Assembly: GCA_028279205.1 (NCBI GenBank)
Contig: JANQSR010000025.1
Span: 1-14,031, forward strand
Length of the DNA stretch: 14,031 bases
Source of the DNA: Simkania sp.
GTDB lineage: Bacteria > Chlamydiota > Chlamydiia > Chlamydiales > Simkaniaceae
Direction: 5' to 3'
The notes under the pieces are model-generated. The model was not told the origin of the DNA and made no database searches. It saw only the letters and a program-made list of their open reading frames with translations. Made by a program: the position numbers and the translations under genes. This document shows, piece after piece, positions 5,363 to 14,031 of this stretch (within the stretch, counting starts at the first letter, position 1; every line of letters starts with the position of its first letter).

Positions 5363-8300
5363 ATGCTTAAAAAAGCCCCAAATCGTGAAGGCTTTGTTAC
5401 ACAAAAAGAGATCATTGATCTACCGAATCTCATTGAAACTCAAATCAAGTCCTTTCGGCAATTTTTGCAATCTGATCGTCTGCCTCATGAGAGGGAAAAT
5501 ATTGGCTTGGAAGAGGTGTTTCGAGAAATCTTCCCGATTAAATCTTACGATGAAAAGACCTGTTTAGAGTATTTATCCTATAATCTCGGAGTCTCAAAGT
5601 ACTCTCCTGAAGAGTCGATCAGACGGGGAATTACCTACAATGTGACACTTAGGGTGAAGTTTCGGTTGACCGACGAGACGGGAATCAAAGAGGAAGAGGT
5701 TTACATGGGAACCATTCCCATCATGACCTCACGGGGGACTTTTATCATCAATGGTGCTGAAAGGGTGATTGTCTCTCAGTTGCACCGATCTCCTGGGATC
5801 TCCTTTGAAGAAGAAAAGCATCTCAAAGGGAACATTCTCTATTCCTTCCGCATTATTCCCTACCGAGGAAGTTGGCTTGAGTCGAAGTTTGACATCAACG
5901 ATCTGATCTATGTCCATATCGACCGTAAAAAGCTGCGTCGCAAAATGCTTGCGACCTCGTTTATTCGCACACTCGGTTACTCCTCAGATGCCGATATTAT
6001 TGAGGAGTTCTTCAACACTTACCGCTTCAAACTCAAATCGGACAAAGATTTTCCGAAACTTGTGGGAAAGATTCTTGCCGAAGATGTTTTGGAAAAAGAT
6101 ACCGATATCGTGTTTGGTAAAGCCTCTGAGAAACTCACAACGGCGATGCTCAAACGGATCCTGGATGCCAAAATCACCTCTATTCGCATTGCTGAGGATG
6201 CAGATGAAACAAGCCCTATTATCAAGATGCTCGCAAAGGATCCGACTGACTCTTACGAATCTGGTTTAAGAGAGTTTTACCGTAAAATTCGACCAGGCGA
6301 GCCCGCAACGCTTTCAAACGCTCGCTCGGCGATCATGCGCCTCTTTTTTGATCCACGAAGGTATAACCTCGGCAAGGTTGGAAGGTATAAGCTCAACCGG
6401 AAGTTAGGATTCGAAACGACAGAAGAAGAGCTTGAAGTCGTGACCTTGAAAAAAGAGGATATCATTGGTGCCCTTAAATATCTCATCTCTTTAAAAAAAG
6501 GGGATGAAGAGTTTCAGACCGACGATATCGATCATTTGGCCAATCGGCGTGCACGCTCTGTTGGAGAGCTTACACAGAACCAGTGTCGTCTCGGACTCTC
6601 TCGCATGGAGAAAATCATTAAAGAGAGGATGAATGCGTTTGACTTCTCATCTGATACTTTGACTCCTGGAAAACTCGTTTCAGCAAAAGGGCTCGCTGGC
6701 GTTTTGAAAGATTTTTATGGTCGCTCTCAGCTTTCACAGTTCATGGATCAGACCAACCCCATTGCAGAATTAACACACAAGCGGCGTCTTTCTTCACTCG
6801 GTCCTGGAGGTTTAAACCGGGAAAGAGCTGGATTTGAAGTGCGAGATGTGCATCCAAGTCACTACGGGCGCATCTGTCCAAATGAAACACCTGAAGGACC
6901 AAATATTGGTTTGATCACCTCCCTTTCCTCTTACGCCAAGATTAACGAATTTGGATTTATTGAGACTCCCTACCGCATTGTTCGGGATGGGATCGTAACG
7001 GAAGAGATTGAGTACATGACCGCTGATCTAGAAGAAAAGTGTGTGATTGCTCAAGCCTCTGCCAAGCTAGATGAGTACAACATGTTTGTCGAACCGATTG
7101 TCTGGGCGCGGTATAAAGGAGAAGCGCTTCGCATTGAGACCGAGAAAGTCACTCATATGGATGTCTCTTCTAAACAGCTCGTATCGGTTGTTACGGGAAT
7201 GATCCCCTTCTTAGAACATGATGATGCAAACAGGGCTCTTATGGGATCAAACATGCAACGGCAAGCGGTTCCCCTTTTGAAACCAGAAGCGCCTATCGTT
7301 GGTACGGGTCTTGAGAAACGCACAGCACGTGACTCGGGTGCGATTGTCTTGGCAGAAGAGGATGGTGTTGTCGAATATGTTGATGGGTTTGAAATCGTGA
7401 TTGCTTCGAAAGCGAATCCAGCCTCCAAAAAAGTCTACACTTTGAGAAAATTCTTACGCTCAAATGCAGGAACTTGCATCAACCAAACTCCTCTTTGCTC
7501 TGTTGGAGATGAGATTGTGGCAGGTGACACCATCGCAGATGGCCCAGCAACAGACAAGGGGGAGATCGCCCTTGGTAAAAACGTTCTCGTTGCTTTCATG
7601 CCCTGGTGTGGATACAACTTTGAAGATGCGATCATCATATCTGAAGAGCTGATCAAAGAGGATACTTTTACCTCCATTTTCTTAGAAGAGTTTGAACTGA
7701 CTGCCCGTGATACAAAACTAGGGAAAGAGGAGATCACGCGAGATATTCCGAACGTTTCTGAAGAGGCTCTTGCCAATCTTGGCGATGATGGGATCATTCG
7801 GATTGGGGCTGAAGTCAAACCTGGAGATATCCTCATCGGTAAGATTACCCCTAAATCGGAAACGGAGCTATCCCCTGAAGAGAGGCTTTTGCGTGCAATC
7901 TTTGGAGAGAAAGCGGCAGATGTCAAGGATGCCTCGCTTACAGCTCCTCCAGGAACTGGCGGGGTCGTCATGGACGTAAAAGTGTTTAGTCGCAAAGACC
8001 GTTTGTCGAAAACAGATGATGAGCTGGTCGAAGAGGCGACGCGCGTCAGAGATGTTCACAACGAGTACAAAGAAAAAGAGTCTGACCTTTTAATGCAACT
8101 TCATGAGAAGCTGGGTGCTTTGCTCCTTCAAGATGAGGCTCCTGATTCTATCATGCACCGCATAACAGGTGATGTTGTGATCAAGAAAGGGGAGAAGATC
8201 ACGCAGGATATGTTAGAGGTTTTAGAGTCAGAAGATTCAGGTCATCTGATTTTCCCACAAAATGATACCTATGACCTACTCAAAGAGATTTTGCTTTCCC

Positions 8301-9127
8301 ATGAAAAAAGCGTGCAAAAGCTGCAGATGGAGCATAAATCAGAGATTGAATATATGCGTAAAGGGGATACTGAACTCGAATCGGGTGTGATCCGCCAAGT
8401 TAAGGTCTACGTTGCAATAAAACGAAAATTGCAAGTAGGGGATAAAATGGCAGGTCGCCACGGGAATAAGGGGGTTGTATCTAAAATTGTCGCGCAGTCT
8501 GACATGCCCTATCTGAAAAATGGCAAAACCATTCAAATCATCTTAAACCCTCTCGGTGTTCCGTCCCGTATGAATATGGGGCAGCTTTTGGAAACTCACC
8601 TAGGTATTGCGGCACTTAAAGCAGGAATTTGGGTAAAAAGTCCTGTTTTCGAGGGCTTTCCAGAGAGTCGCATTTGGGAAATGATGAGCGAACATGACCT
8701 ACCTGAAAGTGGCAAAATGGCTCTCTACGATGGTAGATCGGGTGAGAGATTTGACAATGAGGTTGTTGTCGGTGTGATCTATATGATCAAACTTTGTCAC
8801 CTTGTGGCAGATAAAATTCACGCTCGCGCCGTAGGGCCTTACTCTCTGGTTACGCAACAGCCGCTTGGAGGTAAAGCTCAAAACGGGGGGCAACGTTTTG
8901 GAGAGATGGAGGTGTGGGCTCTTGAGGCTTATGGTGCATCCAACGTCTTAAGAGAGCTTCTCACCGTAAAATCGGATGATGTTGCTGGAAGAACTCGTAT
9001 GTACGAATCGATTGTCAAGGGAAATAACGTACTGGAGACGGGGACACCCGAATCCTTCAACGTCTTGTCTAATGAGATGAGAGGTCTTTGCCTTGATGTG
9101 CGAGGAGAAGAGGCGGCTGAAGAGTAG
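5363..9127 (+). CDS. rpoB: DNA-directed RNA polymerase subunit beta
   Basis: This is the catalytic-core subunit of RNA polymerase; with beta' it forms the active-site cleft. It has 1254 aa, within a few residues of the chlamydial length I recall. Conserved blocks run in order: the lobe and protrusion regions with QLHRSPG and [13 protein letters not shown]; the rifampicin pocket at 453-483 with Gln459, Asp462, His472 and Ser477 all of the sensitive type; [13 protein letters not shown] (1026-1038) with the active-site lysines 1028 and 1036; [10 protein letters not shown]; and the C-terminal [18 protein letters not shown], which forms the clamp with beta'. Residue 507 (CPNETPEG) is Asn where most bacteria have Ile. 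The start ATG follows GGAGG by 8 nt. It is co-directional with rpoC, 29 nt apart. Confidence 0.99.
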   Translation: MLKKAPNREGFVTQKEIIDLPNLIETQIKSFRQFLQSDRLPHERENIGLEEVFREIFPIKSYDEKTCLEYLSYNLGVSKYSPEESIRRGITYNVTLRVKFRLTDETGIKEEEVYMGTIPIMTSRGTFIINGAERVIVSQLHRSPGISFEEEKHLKGNILYSFRIIPYRGSWLESKFDINDLIYVHIDRKKLRRKMLATSFIRTLGYSSDADIIEEFFNTYRFKLKSDKDFPKLVGKILAEDVLEKDTDIVFGKASEKLTTAMLKRILDAKITSIRIAEDADETSPIIKMLAKDPTDSYESGLREFYRKIRPGEPATLSNARSAIMRLFFDPRRYNLGKVGRYKLNRKLGFETTEEELEVVTLKKEDIIGALKYLISLKKGDEEFQTDDIDHLANRRARSVGELTQNQCRLGLSRMEKIIKERMNAFDFSSDTLTPGKLVSAKGLAGVLKDFYGRSQLSQFMDQTNPIAELTHKRRLSSLGPGGLNRERAGFEVRDVHPSHYGRICPNETPEGPNIGLITSLSSYAKINEFGFIETPYRIVRDGIVTEEIEYMTADLEEKCVIAQASAKLDEYNMFVEPIVWARYKGEALRIETEKVTHMDVSSKQLVSVVTGMIPFLEHDDANRALMGSNMQRQAVPLLKPEAPIVGTGLEKRTARDSGAIVLAEEDGVVEYVDGFEIVIASKANPASKKVYTLRKFLRSNAGTCINQTPLCSVGDEIVAGDTIADGPATDKGEIALGKNVLVAFMPWCGYNFEDAIIISEELIKEDTFTSIFLEEFELTARDTKLGKEEITRDIPNVSEEALANLGDDGIIRIGAEVKPGDILIGKITPKSETELSPEERLLRAIFGEKAADVKDASLTAPPGTGGVVMDVKVFSRKDRLSKTDDELVEEATRVRDVHNEYKEKESDLLMQLHEKLGALLLQDEAPDSIMHRITGDVVIKKGEKITQDMLEVLESEDSGHLIFPQNDTYDLLKEILLSHEKSVQKLQMEHKSEIEYMRKGDTELESGVIRQVKVYVAIKRKLQVGDKMAGRHGNKGVVSKIVAQSDMPYLKNGKTIQIILNPLGVPSRMNMGQLLETHLGIAALKAGIWVKSPVFEGFPESRIWEMMSEHDLPESGKMALYDGRSGERFDNEVVVGVIYMIKLCHLVADKIHARAVGPYSLVTQQPLGGKAQNGGQRFGEMEVWALEAYGASNVLRELLTVKSDDVAGRTRMYESIVKGNNVLETGTPESFNVLSNEMRGLCLDVRGEEAAEE

Positions 9128-9156
9128 TGGTGTAAAAATTTAAAGGCAAAAGGGTC

Positions 9157-12100
9157 ATGCAAGAAGAAGAGTTTCAAGAATCAAAGTTCCACAGCTTAAG
9201 CATCAAAATTGCGTCATGCGATGTGATAAAAAATGAGTGGTCACGTGGCGAAATCAAGAAGCCCGAAACAATCAACTATAGGACATTTAAGCCTGAGAAG
9301 GGGGGACTTTTTTGTGAAAAGATTTTTGGCCCTACACGTGATTGGGAATGTGCATGTGGCAAGTATAAGAAGATAAAGCACAAGGGAATTGTCTGTGATC
9401 GGTGTGGTGTTGAGGTTACGCTTTCAAATGTGCGTCGCAAGCGCATGGCTCACATCAAACTCACCGAGCCAGTTGTACATATCTGGTTTTATAAAACCCA
9501 ACCCTCCCGTATTGGAAATCTCCTCGATATCTCCGTACAAGACTTAGAAAAGATCATCTATTACGAAGGGTATGTGGTCACAGATCCTGGAACCACTGGA
9601 CTTGCGCCCAAGGCGTTGCTCAATGATGCAGAGTTTCGTGAAGCCCAAGAAAAATGGGGACCTGATTCGTTCAAAGCGGGGATGGGAGGCAAAGCGATCC
9701 GTGAGCTTCTTGAAAAAGAGGATCTTCCCACCACAGTCATAGAACTCAAAGAGAAGTTACGTAAGACGCGCTCGACGCAAACACGGATGAAAATTGCTAA
9801 AAGGCTAAAGATTCTTGAGTCTTTTATCGCTTCACCGAACAGAGCAGACTGGATGGTCATCTCGTGTGTCCCTGTGATACCTCCAGAATTAAGGCCACTT
9901 GTTCCTCTAGATGCGGGTCGATTTGCAACTTCCGACATGAACGATCTTTACCGCCGTGTCATCAATCGAAATAATCGTTTAAATGCCATTTTAAAGCTCA
10001 AAACGCCCGAAGTTATCATCCGAAACGAAAAGCGTATGCTTCAAGAGTCTGTTGATGCCCTCTTTGACAATGGGCGTCACGGACACCCCGTCATGGGAGC
10101 GGGAAAACGCCCCCTCAAGTGTCTTTCTGAGGTGCTCAAAGGGAAACAGGGGCGATTTCGTCAAAACCTTCTCGGAAAGCGCGTCGATTACTCGGGGCGT
10201 TCTGTCATTGTTGTCGGTCCCGATCTTAAATTCAACGAGTGTGGCGTTCCCAAGAACATGGCATTAAGGCTTTTTGAGCCTTTTATCGTGAAGCAGTTAA
10301 AAGCGAGTGGTTCTGTTTACACGATCCGTTCGGCGAAGAAAAAGATCGAAAGAGGGGATCCCGAAGTTTGGGACGTTCTTGAAGAGGTGATCAAAGGGCA
10401 CCCCGTTTTCTTAAACCGTGCACCGACCCTTCACCGCCTAGGTATCCAAGCTTTTGATCCCGTGCTTGTCGAAGGGAGTGCGCTGCGCATCCATCCACTT
10501 GTTTGTGGAGCTTTTAATGCCGACTTCGATGGAGACCAGATGGCGATTCACGTCCCTCTTTCTGTTGAAGCCCAGCTTGAAACTAAACTTTTGATGATGG
10601 CTCCTGACAACACCCATTTGCCCTCATCTGGAAAGCCATCAGCGGTTCCTTCGAAAGATATGACCCTTGGTCTTTACTATCTCATGCATGATCCAGTCTA
10701 TAACCCAGAAGATCATGGCAAAAAGATGCACATTTTCAGATCGACCGAAGAGGTCATCTTTGCTCTTTCTGCGGGGGGTAGTTACAACTGGTTTGATAGA
10801 GAGTATGCCGACGGTGAAAGGCGTGATGATTTCGGCCGTGGTTTGCACATTCATGAGGCGATCAAGCTCCGTCTTGACTCAGGGGTGATTGAAACGACTC
10901 CAGGGCGCGTCATTTTTAACACCATTGTTCCGAAGAAAATGGGTTTTCAGAATTACGCTTTGCGCAAGAAAAAAATGAGTGAGCTGATTGCTCTCACTCA
11001 CAAAGAGGTTGGACTAGAGGCTTGCGTCCGTTTTCTTGACGATTTAAAAGATCTTGGATTTTCTCAAGCGACAAAAGCTGCGATTTCTATGGGAATCAGG
11101 GATGTCTATATTCCGAAAGAAAAACAAAAGATCCTCCAAGAGACGGAGCAAAAAGTTGCGCTTGTCATCCAGCAATATGAGGATGGAGTGATTACAGAAG
11201 GGGAGAAAAAATCGAAGATCATTGCGATCTGGACCGATGTTACTGAAGTTTTAGCCGATCTCCTGTTTGATATGATGAGTCAGCCCAAGAATGGGGTTCT
11301 CAATCCGCTTTACTTGATGTTGGATTCGGGAGCGAGGGGAAATAAATCTCAGGTAAAGCAGTTAGGCGCGCTTCGTGGTTTGATGGCAAAGCCTTCTGGT
11401 GAGATCATTGAGTCGCCGATCACCTCAAATTTCCGCGAGGGCTTAAGTGTTCTTGAGTTTTTCATCTCTTCACACGGAGCGAGGAAAGGGCTTGCCGATA
11501 CCGCGCTTAAAACAGCCGATTCGGGCTATCTTACCCGTCGTCTTGTCGATGTTTCCCAAGATATCCTTGTCACACAAGATGACTGTGGAACCTTAAATGG
11601 AATTGATGTAACGGCCATCAAGCAGAACCAAGAGGAGTTACTTCCGATCAAAGATCGCATCTTTGGAAGAACAGTTTGCGAAGATATTTGCATGCCAGGG
11701 GATCAGAAGAAGTTTCTTGCAAGAATGGGCGATATTTTGACCTTTGAGCAGGCAGAGAGTATCGATGATGCGGGGATTGAGAGCGTAAAAATTCGCTCAA
11801 CTTTGACTTGCGAAGCAAAACGGGGTGTTTGTTCTCTTTGTTACGGGTTAAATTTGGCAGATGGACGCCGAGTTGCCCATGGTGAGGCCGTTGGAATTAT
11901 CGCGGCTCAATCAATTGGGGAACCAGGGACACAGTTGACCATGCGTACGTTCCACTTAGGAGGGATTGCATCATCTCGCACAACTCCCGATCTTGTCTCT
12001 GAGCAAGATGGGGTTTTGATCTATCAGGGACTACGTACTGTTAAAAACAAAGAGGGGGTTCACTTAGCTCTGAACAAGAATGGATTTCTTTATATTGTCA

Positions 12101-13323
12101 GAGATGAGAACCGACCTTTGGAAGAGTACAAAAAACTGCTAAGCACAAAATCTATTGAGCCTCTGCAGGCCTTTAACATCGACTTGGGCACAAGAATTTT
12201 TCTTGAAGATGGATCAAAAGTCAAGAAGGGAGAACGGATCGCTTATTGGGAGCAGCACAATATTCCGATCATCTGTGAAAAGTCTGGATTTGTTAAGTAT
12301 GAAGACTTGGTTGAGGGGATCTCGACAGTGCGTGATGTCAACAAAAGGACGGGTCAAACCGAGCTTGTCGTTCGGCAGCACCGTGGAGAGTTACATCCGC
12401 AGCTCGTCGTCTACTTTGATGAGAACTATGAAAATCTCATCGGCTCTTATGCGATCCCTTCTGGGGCTTTGATCTCTGTTGCAGACCGCCAAAAGGTTGA
12501 GGCAGGAGAGATTTTAGCTCGGCTGCCCCGCGGCGCTATCAAAACAAAAGATATCACTGGGGGGCTTCCCCGCGTTGCAGAACTCTTCGAAGCCCGTCGC
12601 CCAAGCGAATCTGCAGAGATTGCCAAAATGGACGGCATTGTGAGGCTTAGAGGCGTTCAAAAGAGCAAACGGATTGTGATCATAAAAGATGAGGATACGG
12701 GCATGGAAGAGGAACATCTCATTCCACTTGCCAAACACCTGGTCGTTCAGCAGGGGGACAATGTTGTCAAAGGGCAACAGCTCACAGATGGCCTAGTTGT
12801 GCCCCAAGAGATCTTGGAAGTGTGTGGAGTGCGGGAGCTTCAAAAATACCTTGTTAGACAGGTTCAAGAGGTTTACCGTCTCCAAGGGGTTGATATTAAC
12901 GATAAACATATTGAAATCATTGTCCGTCAGATGCTTCAGAAAGTGCGCGTGATAGATCCAGGGGATACGACCCTGCTCTACGGAGAGATTGTCGATAAAA
13001 AGATGTTCCACAAGCAAAACTCAAAAGTGATCGGAGAAGGGGTTAAGCCAGCTCAAGCGACTCCCGTACTTCTTGGGATTACCAAAGCATCCCTTGTCAC
13101 AGATTCCTTTGTTTCTGCCGCATCATTCCAAGAGACAACCCGCATTCTGACTGATGCCGCGTGTGAAGGAAAAAAGGACTACTTGTTAGACTTTAAGTCG
13201 AATCTTATCATAGGGCACAAGATTCCTGGAGGAACAGGCTTCTTTGATTATCAGAATCGCACAAAAAATCTTTCTGAGGACGAAAAGATTGATGTTCTTG
13301 ACTTTAGTTTTTCGGGGTATTGA
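9157..13323 (+). CDS. rpoC: DNA-directed RNA polymerase subunit beta'
   Basis: This is the largest core subunit, carrying the catalytic magnesium and the clamp. It has 1388 aa. Zinc site 1 is C65, C67, C80 and C83. The catalytic loop [10 protein letters not shown] (454-463) has Asp456, 458 and 460, which hold the metal. Zinc site 2 is C810, C885, C892 and C895. The bridge-helix and trigger-loop region follows, with [16 protein letters not shown] (921-936) including Met929, Arg930 and His933. The C-terminal [18 protein letters not shown] motif forms part of the beta'/omega interface. The ATG at 9157 lies 10 nt after AAAGG (9142-9146) and 29 nt after rpoB. The protein is complete with no disruption. 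No clear terminator follows the stop. Confidence 0.99.
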   Translation: MQEEEFQESKFHSLSIKIASCDVIKNEWSRGEIKKPETINYRTFKPEKGGLFCEKIFGPTRDWECACGKYKKIKHKGIVCDRCGVEVTLSNVRRKRMAHIKLTEPVVHIWFYKTQPSRIGNLLDISVQDLEKIIYYEGYVVTDPGTTGLAPKALLNDAEFREAQEKWGPDSFKAGMGGKAIRELLEKEDLPTTVIELKEKLRKTRSTQTRMKIAKRLKILESFIASPNRADWMVISCVPVIPPELRPLVPLDAGRFATSDMNDLYRRVINRNNRLNAILKLKTPEVIIRNEKRMLQESVDALFDNGRHGHPVMGAGKRPLKCLSEVLKGKQGRFRQNLLGKRVDYSGRSVIVVGPDLKFNECGVPKNMALRLFEPFIVKQLKASGSVYTIRSAKKKIERGDPEVWDVLEEVIKGHPVFLNRAPTLHRLGIQAFDPVLVEGSALRIHPLVCGAFNADFDGDQMAIHVPLSVEAQLETKLLMMAPDNTHLPSSGKPSAVPSKDMTLGLYYLMHDPVYNPEDHGKKMHIFRSTEEVIFALSAGGSYNWFDREYADGERRDDFGRGLHIHEAIKLRLDSGVIETTPGRVIFNTIVPKKMGFQNYALRKKKMSELIALTHKEVGLEACVRFLDDLKDLGFSQATKAAISMGIRDVYIPKEKQKILQETEQKVALVIQQYEDGVITEGEKKSKIIAIWTDVTEVLADLLFDMMSQPKNGVLNPLYLMLDSGARGNKSQVKQLGALRGLMAKPSGEIIESPITSNFREGLSVLEFFISSHGARKGLADTALKTADSGYLTRRLVDVSQDILVTQDDCGTLNGIDVTAIKQNQEELLPIKDRIFGRTVCEDICMPGDQKKFLARMGDILTFEQAESIDDAGIESVKIRSTLTCEAKRGVCSLCYGLNLADGRRVAHGEAVGIIAAQSIGEPGTQLTMRTFHLGGIASSRTTPDLVSEQDGVLIYQGLRTVKNKEGVHLALNKNGFLYIVRDENRPLEEYKKLLSTKSIEPLQAFNIDLGTRIFLEDGSKVKKGERIAYWEQHNIPIICEKSGFVKYEDLVEGISTVRDVNKRTGQTELVVRQHRGELHPQLVVYFDENYENLIGSYAIPSGALISVADRQKVEAGEILARLPRGAIKTKDITGGLPRVAELFEARRPSESAEIAKMDGIVRLRGVQKSKRIVIIKDEDTGMEEEHLIPLAKHLVVQQGDNVVKGQQLTDGLVVPQEILEVCGVRELQKYLVRQVQEVYRLQGVDINDKHIEIIVRQMLQKVRVIDPGDTTLLYGEIVDKKMFHKQNSKVIGEGVKPAQATPVLLGITKASLVTDSFVSAASFQETTRILTDAACEGKKDYLLDFKSNLIIGHKIPGGTGFFDYQNRTKNLSEDEKIDVLDFSFSGY

Positions 13324-13446
13324 TTCTTAAACTTTTAAAGGCTCAAGAAAAATGCCCTAAAACAGTAAAATAGATGAAAGCTCCGTTAAACATCGCAAAG
13401 TTAAAAATGGAGAAACAATCGATAAAATTAAAAGGAAGTTAAAAAT
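13324..13446 (+). other. rpoC-downstream gap; no clear terminator or promoter
   Basis: This 123-nt A-rich spacer has only a 3-bp GGC/GCC pairing near 13339-13356, too weak for a terminator. TTAAAA (13401-13406) and TAAAAT (13423-13428) are 16 nt apart and each match 4 or 5 of 6 consensus bases, but the predicted start falls on the ribosome binding site AAAGGAAG (13431-13438). TAAAAT at 13366-13371 is another -10-like hexamer without a good -35. The downstream gene may therefore be read through from rpoC or use a weak own promoter. Confidence 0.3.
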
Positions 13447-13890
13447 ATGATTTTTGTACCGAGTACAGATACAAAAAGATACCTTTCCGCTCAAGAGTAT
13501 CAACAAGCAGAGGATATTATTAAAGAAGAAGAGGTGAAAACAGAGGGGACTAAAGAAAAGCATGTTCGTTTTGACACAGATCGATTGGTCTCGACGAGAA
13601 TTTTTGTGCGAGTAGAAGAAGAGCGACCCTCTCTTTTAAGAAGGTTTAGCAAAGCAACTGCCAGTTGTTTTAGAACCAAAGAGTGTGTCGCCCTTTGTTT
13701 AGTGATTTTAGGAGTGATCGCTTTCGGGTTTTCCCGATTGATTATTCAGAGTTTGGGTGCTAAAAATCTTGAAGCTCAAGTCTCCCCTTTTATGGGTAAT
13801 AATACAACTCTTTTCAGAGTGATGCCTAACGCTACGAACCTTACAACGACATTGCCCACAGCCGAGGCTAACTATACACGCATCTTGTGA
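13447..13890 (+). CDS. Unrecognised single-pass membrane protein (147 aa)
   Basis: I do not recognise this protein. AAAGGAAG (13431-13438) is a good ribosome binding site before ATG 13447, which supports a real gene. Residues 1-60 are charged and polar, without a signal peptide, and include the acidic EDIIKEEEVKTE and KHVRFDTDRLVSTRIFVRV (38-56). A basic segment (R65, R66, K69, R76, K78) leads into one hydrophobic stretch, about 80-96, possibly extended to 100 past Arg97. The positive-inside rule predicts N-terminus in the cytoplasm and C-terminus across the membrane. The tail (101-147) is rich in Asn and Thr with five N-x-T triplets. K38-H39-V40-R41-F42 fits the eukaryotic PP1-docking pattern. 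Given a chlamydial host-cell lifestyle, a secreted or inclusion-membrane effector is possible, but Inc proteins normally have two close transmembrane helices and this has one. An ordinary inner-membrane protein is equally possible. Confidence 0.8.
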   Translation: MIFVPSTDTKRYLSAQEYQQAEDIIKEEEVKTEGTKEKHVRFDTDRLVSTRIFVRVEEERPSLLRRFSKATASCFRTKECVALCLVILGVIAFGFSRLIIQSLGAKNLEAQVSPFMGNNTTLFRVMPNATNLTTTLPTAEANYTRIL

Positions 13891-13899
13891 GATTTTTTT
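13882..13899 (+). terminator. Weak terminator-like hairpin at the end of the 147-aa gene
   Basis: ATCT (13882-13885) pairs with AGAT (13890-13893) around TGTG and is directly followed by T6 (13894-13899). The stop codon TGA (13888-13890) lies in the loop and start of the 3' arm. The stem is only 4 bp with one G-C pair, so termination would be weak. It is the only U-run structure after rpoC. Confidence 0.25.
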
Positions 13900-14031
13900 G
13901 ACGAAGGATTTATACCGAAGCAGATGTCTATCCTCCAGATCATGTTGTCTTAAGAGACTAAAGTATCCTAAACAAGACTTGACCTTACAGTCACCCTTTA
14001 CCTAACAGTACTTTCTGTCCGATTATGTCTT
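13900..14031. other. Right-edge non-coding stretch
   Basis: No gene is supported on either strand. TTGACC (13979-13984) and TAACAG (14003-14008) are 18 nt apart and could be a weak promoter pointing out of the window, but TAACAG matches only 3 of 6 bases. A 4-bp dyad GTCT/AGAC with a 4-nt loop lies at 13947-13958. Confidence 0.4.

Noticed and set aside
7435..7995. 186-codon open frame on the minus strand inside rpoB
   Set aside because: It lies fully antisense to a highly conserved essential gene and has serine-rich, shadow-like composition with no motif.
13707..14003. Long minus-strand open stretch running from the right edge through the 147-aa gene
   Set aside because: It has no good start codon or ribosome binding site, its composition is not protein-like, and it is antisense to a better supported gene.
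13979..14008. TTGACC/TAACAG as an outward-facing promoter
   Set aside because: The -10 matches only 3 of 6 bases and no gene is visible within the window to support it.

Overview
This window is a bacterial translation/transcription housekeeping cluster, almost certainly from a member of the phylum Chlamydiae. Two things point there. The gene order tRNA-Thr, tuf, tRNA-Trp, secE, nusG, rplK, rplA, rplJ, rplL, rpoB, rpoC is the chlamydial arrangement as I recall it. The beta subunit (1254 aa), beta' subunit (1388 aa) and EF-Tu (394 aa) also have lengths and long sequence stretches very close to chlamydial proteins. The sequence is not identical to Chlamydia trachomatis as I remember it, and the gene after rpoC is not the transaldolase gene I would expect there. 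I therefore infer an environmental, amoeba- or animal-associated chlamydia rather than a Chlamydia species. I cannot name the genus.

Layout. Bases 1-825 hold no convincing gene. They contain several dyads, a terminator-like hairpin at about 605-642, and the best promoter candidate of the window at 692-720 with a T-rich tract upstream. tRNA-Thr(GGT) lies at 826-897 and tuf at 971-2155. A weak A/T-rich hairpin separates tuf from tRNA-Trp(CCA) at 2219-2292, which sits only 15 nt before secE. From secE to rplL the genes are packed 8-19 nt apart, and rplJ and rplL overlap by 4 nt. A 125-nt gap then leads to rpoB and rpoC. After a 123-nt gap comes a 147-aa single-pass membrane protein that I do not recognise (13447-13890). 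The last 141 nt hold nothing I can support.

The genes work together as the core of gene expression. EF-Tu delivers aminoacyl-tRNA. L11, L1, L10 and L7/L12 build the L1 stalk, the L11/L10 stalk base and the L7/L12 factor-recruiting stalk of the 50S subunit. NusG couples RNA polymerase to the ribosome or Rho, RpoB and RpoC form the polymerase catalytic core, and SecE is part of the protein-export channel.

The cluster itself is ordinary. The parts worth a second look are these: the unrecognised membrane protein downstream of rpoC, with a PP1-docking-like KHVRF motif before the membrane segment and five N-x-T sequons after it; an alternative hairpin that competes with the tRNA-Trp acceptor stem just upstream of secE; a small GC hairpin that contains the rpoB Shine-Dalgarno; and the lack of room for the usual L1 and L10 autoregulatory leaders. 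No mobile element, CRISPR array or defence system is visible.
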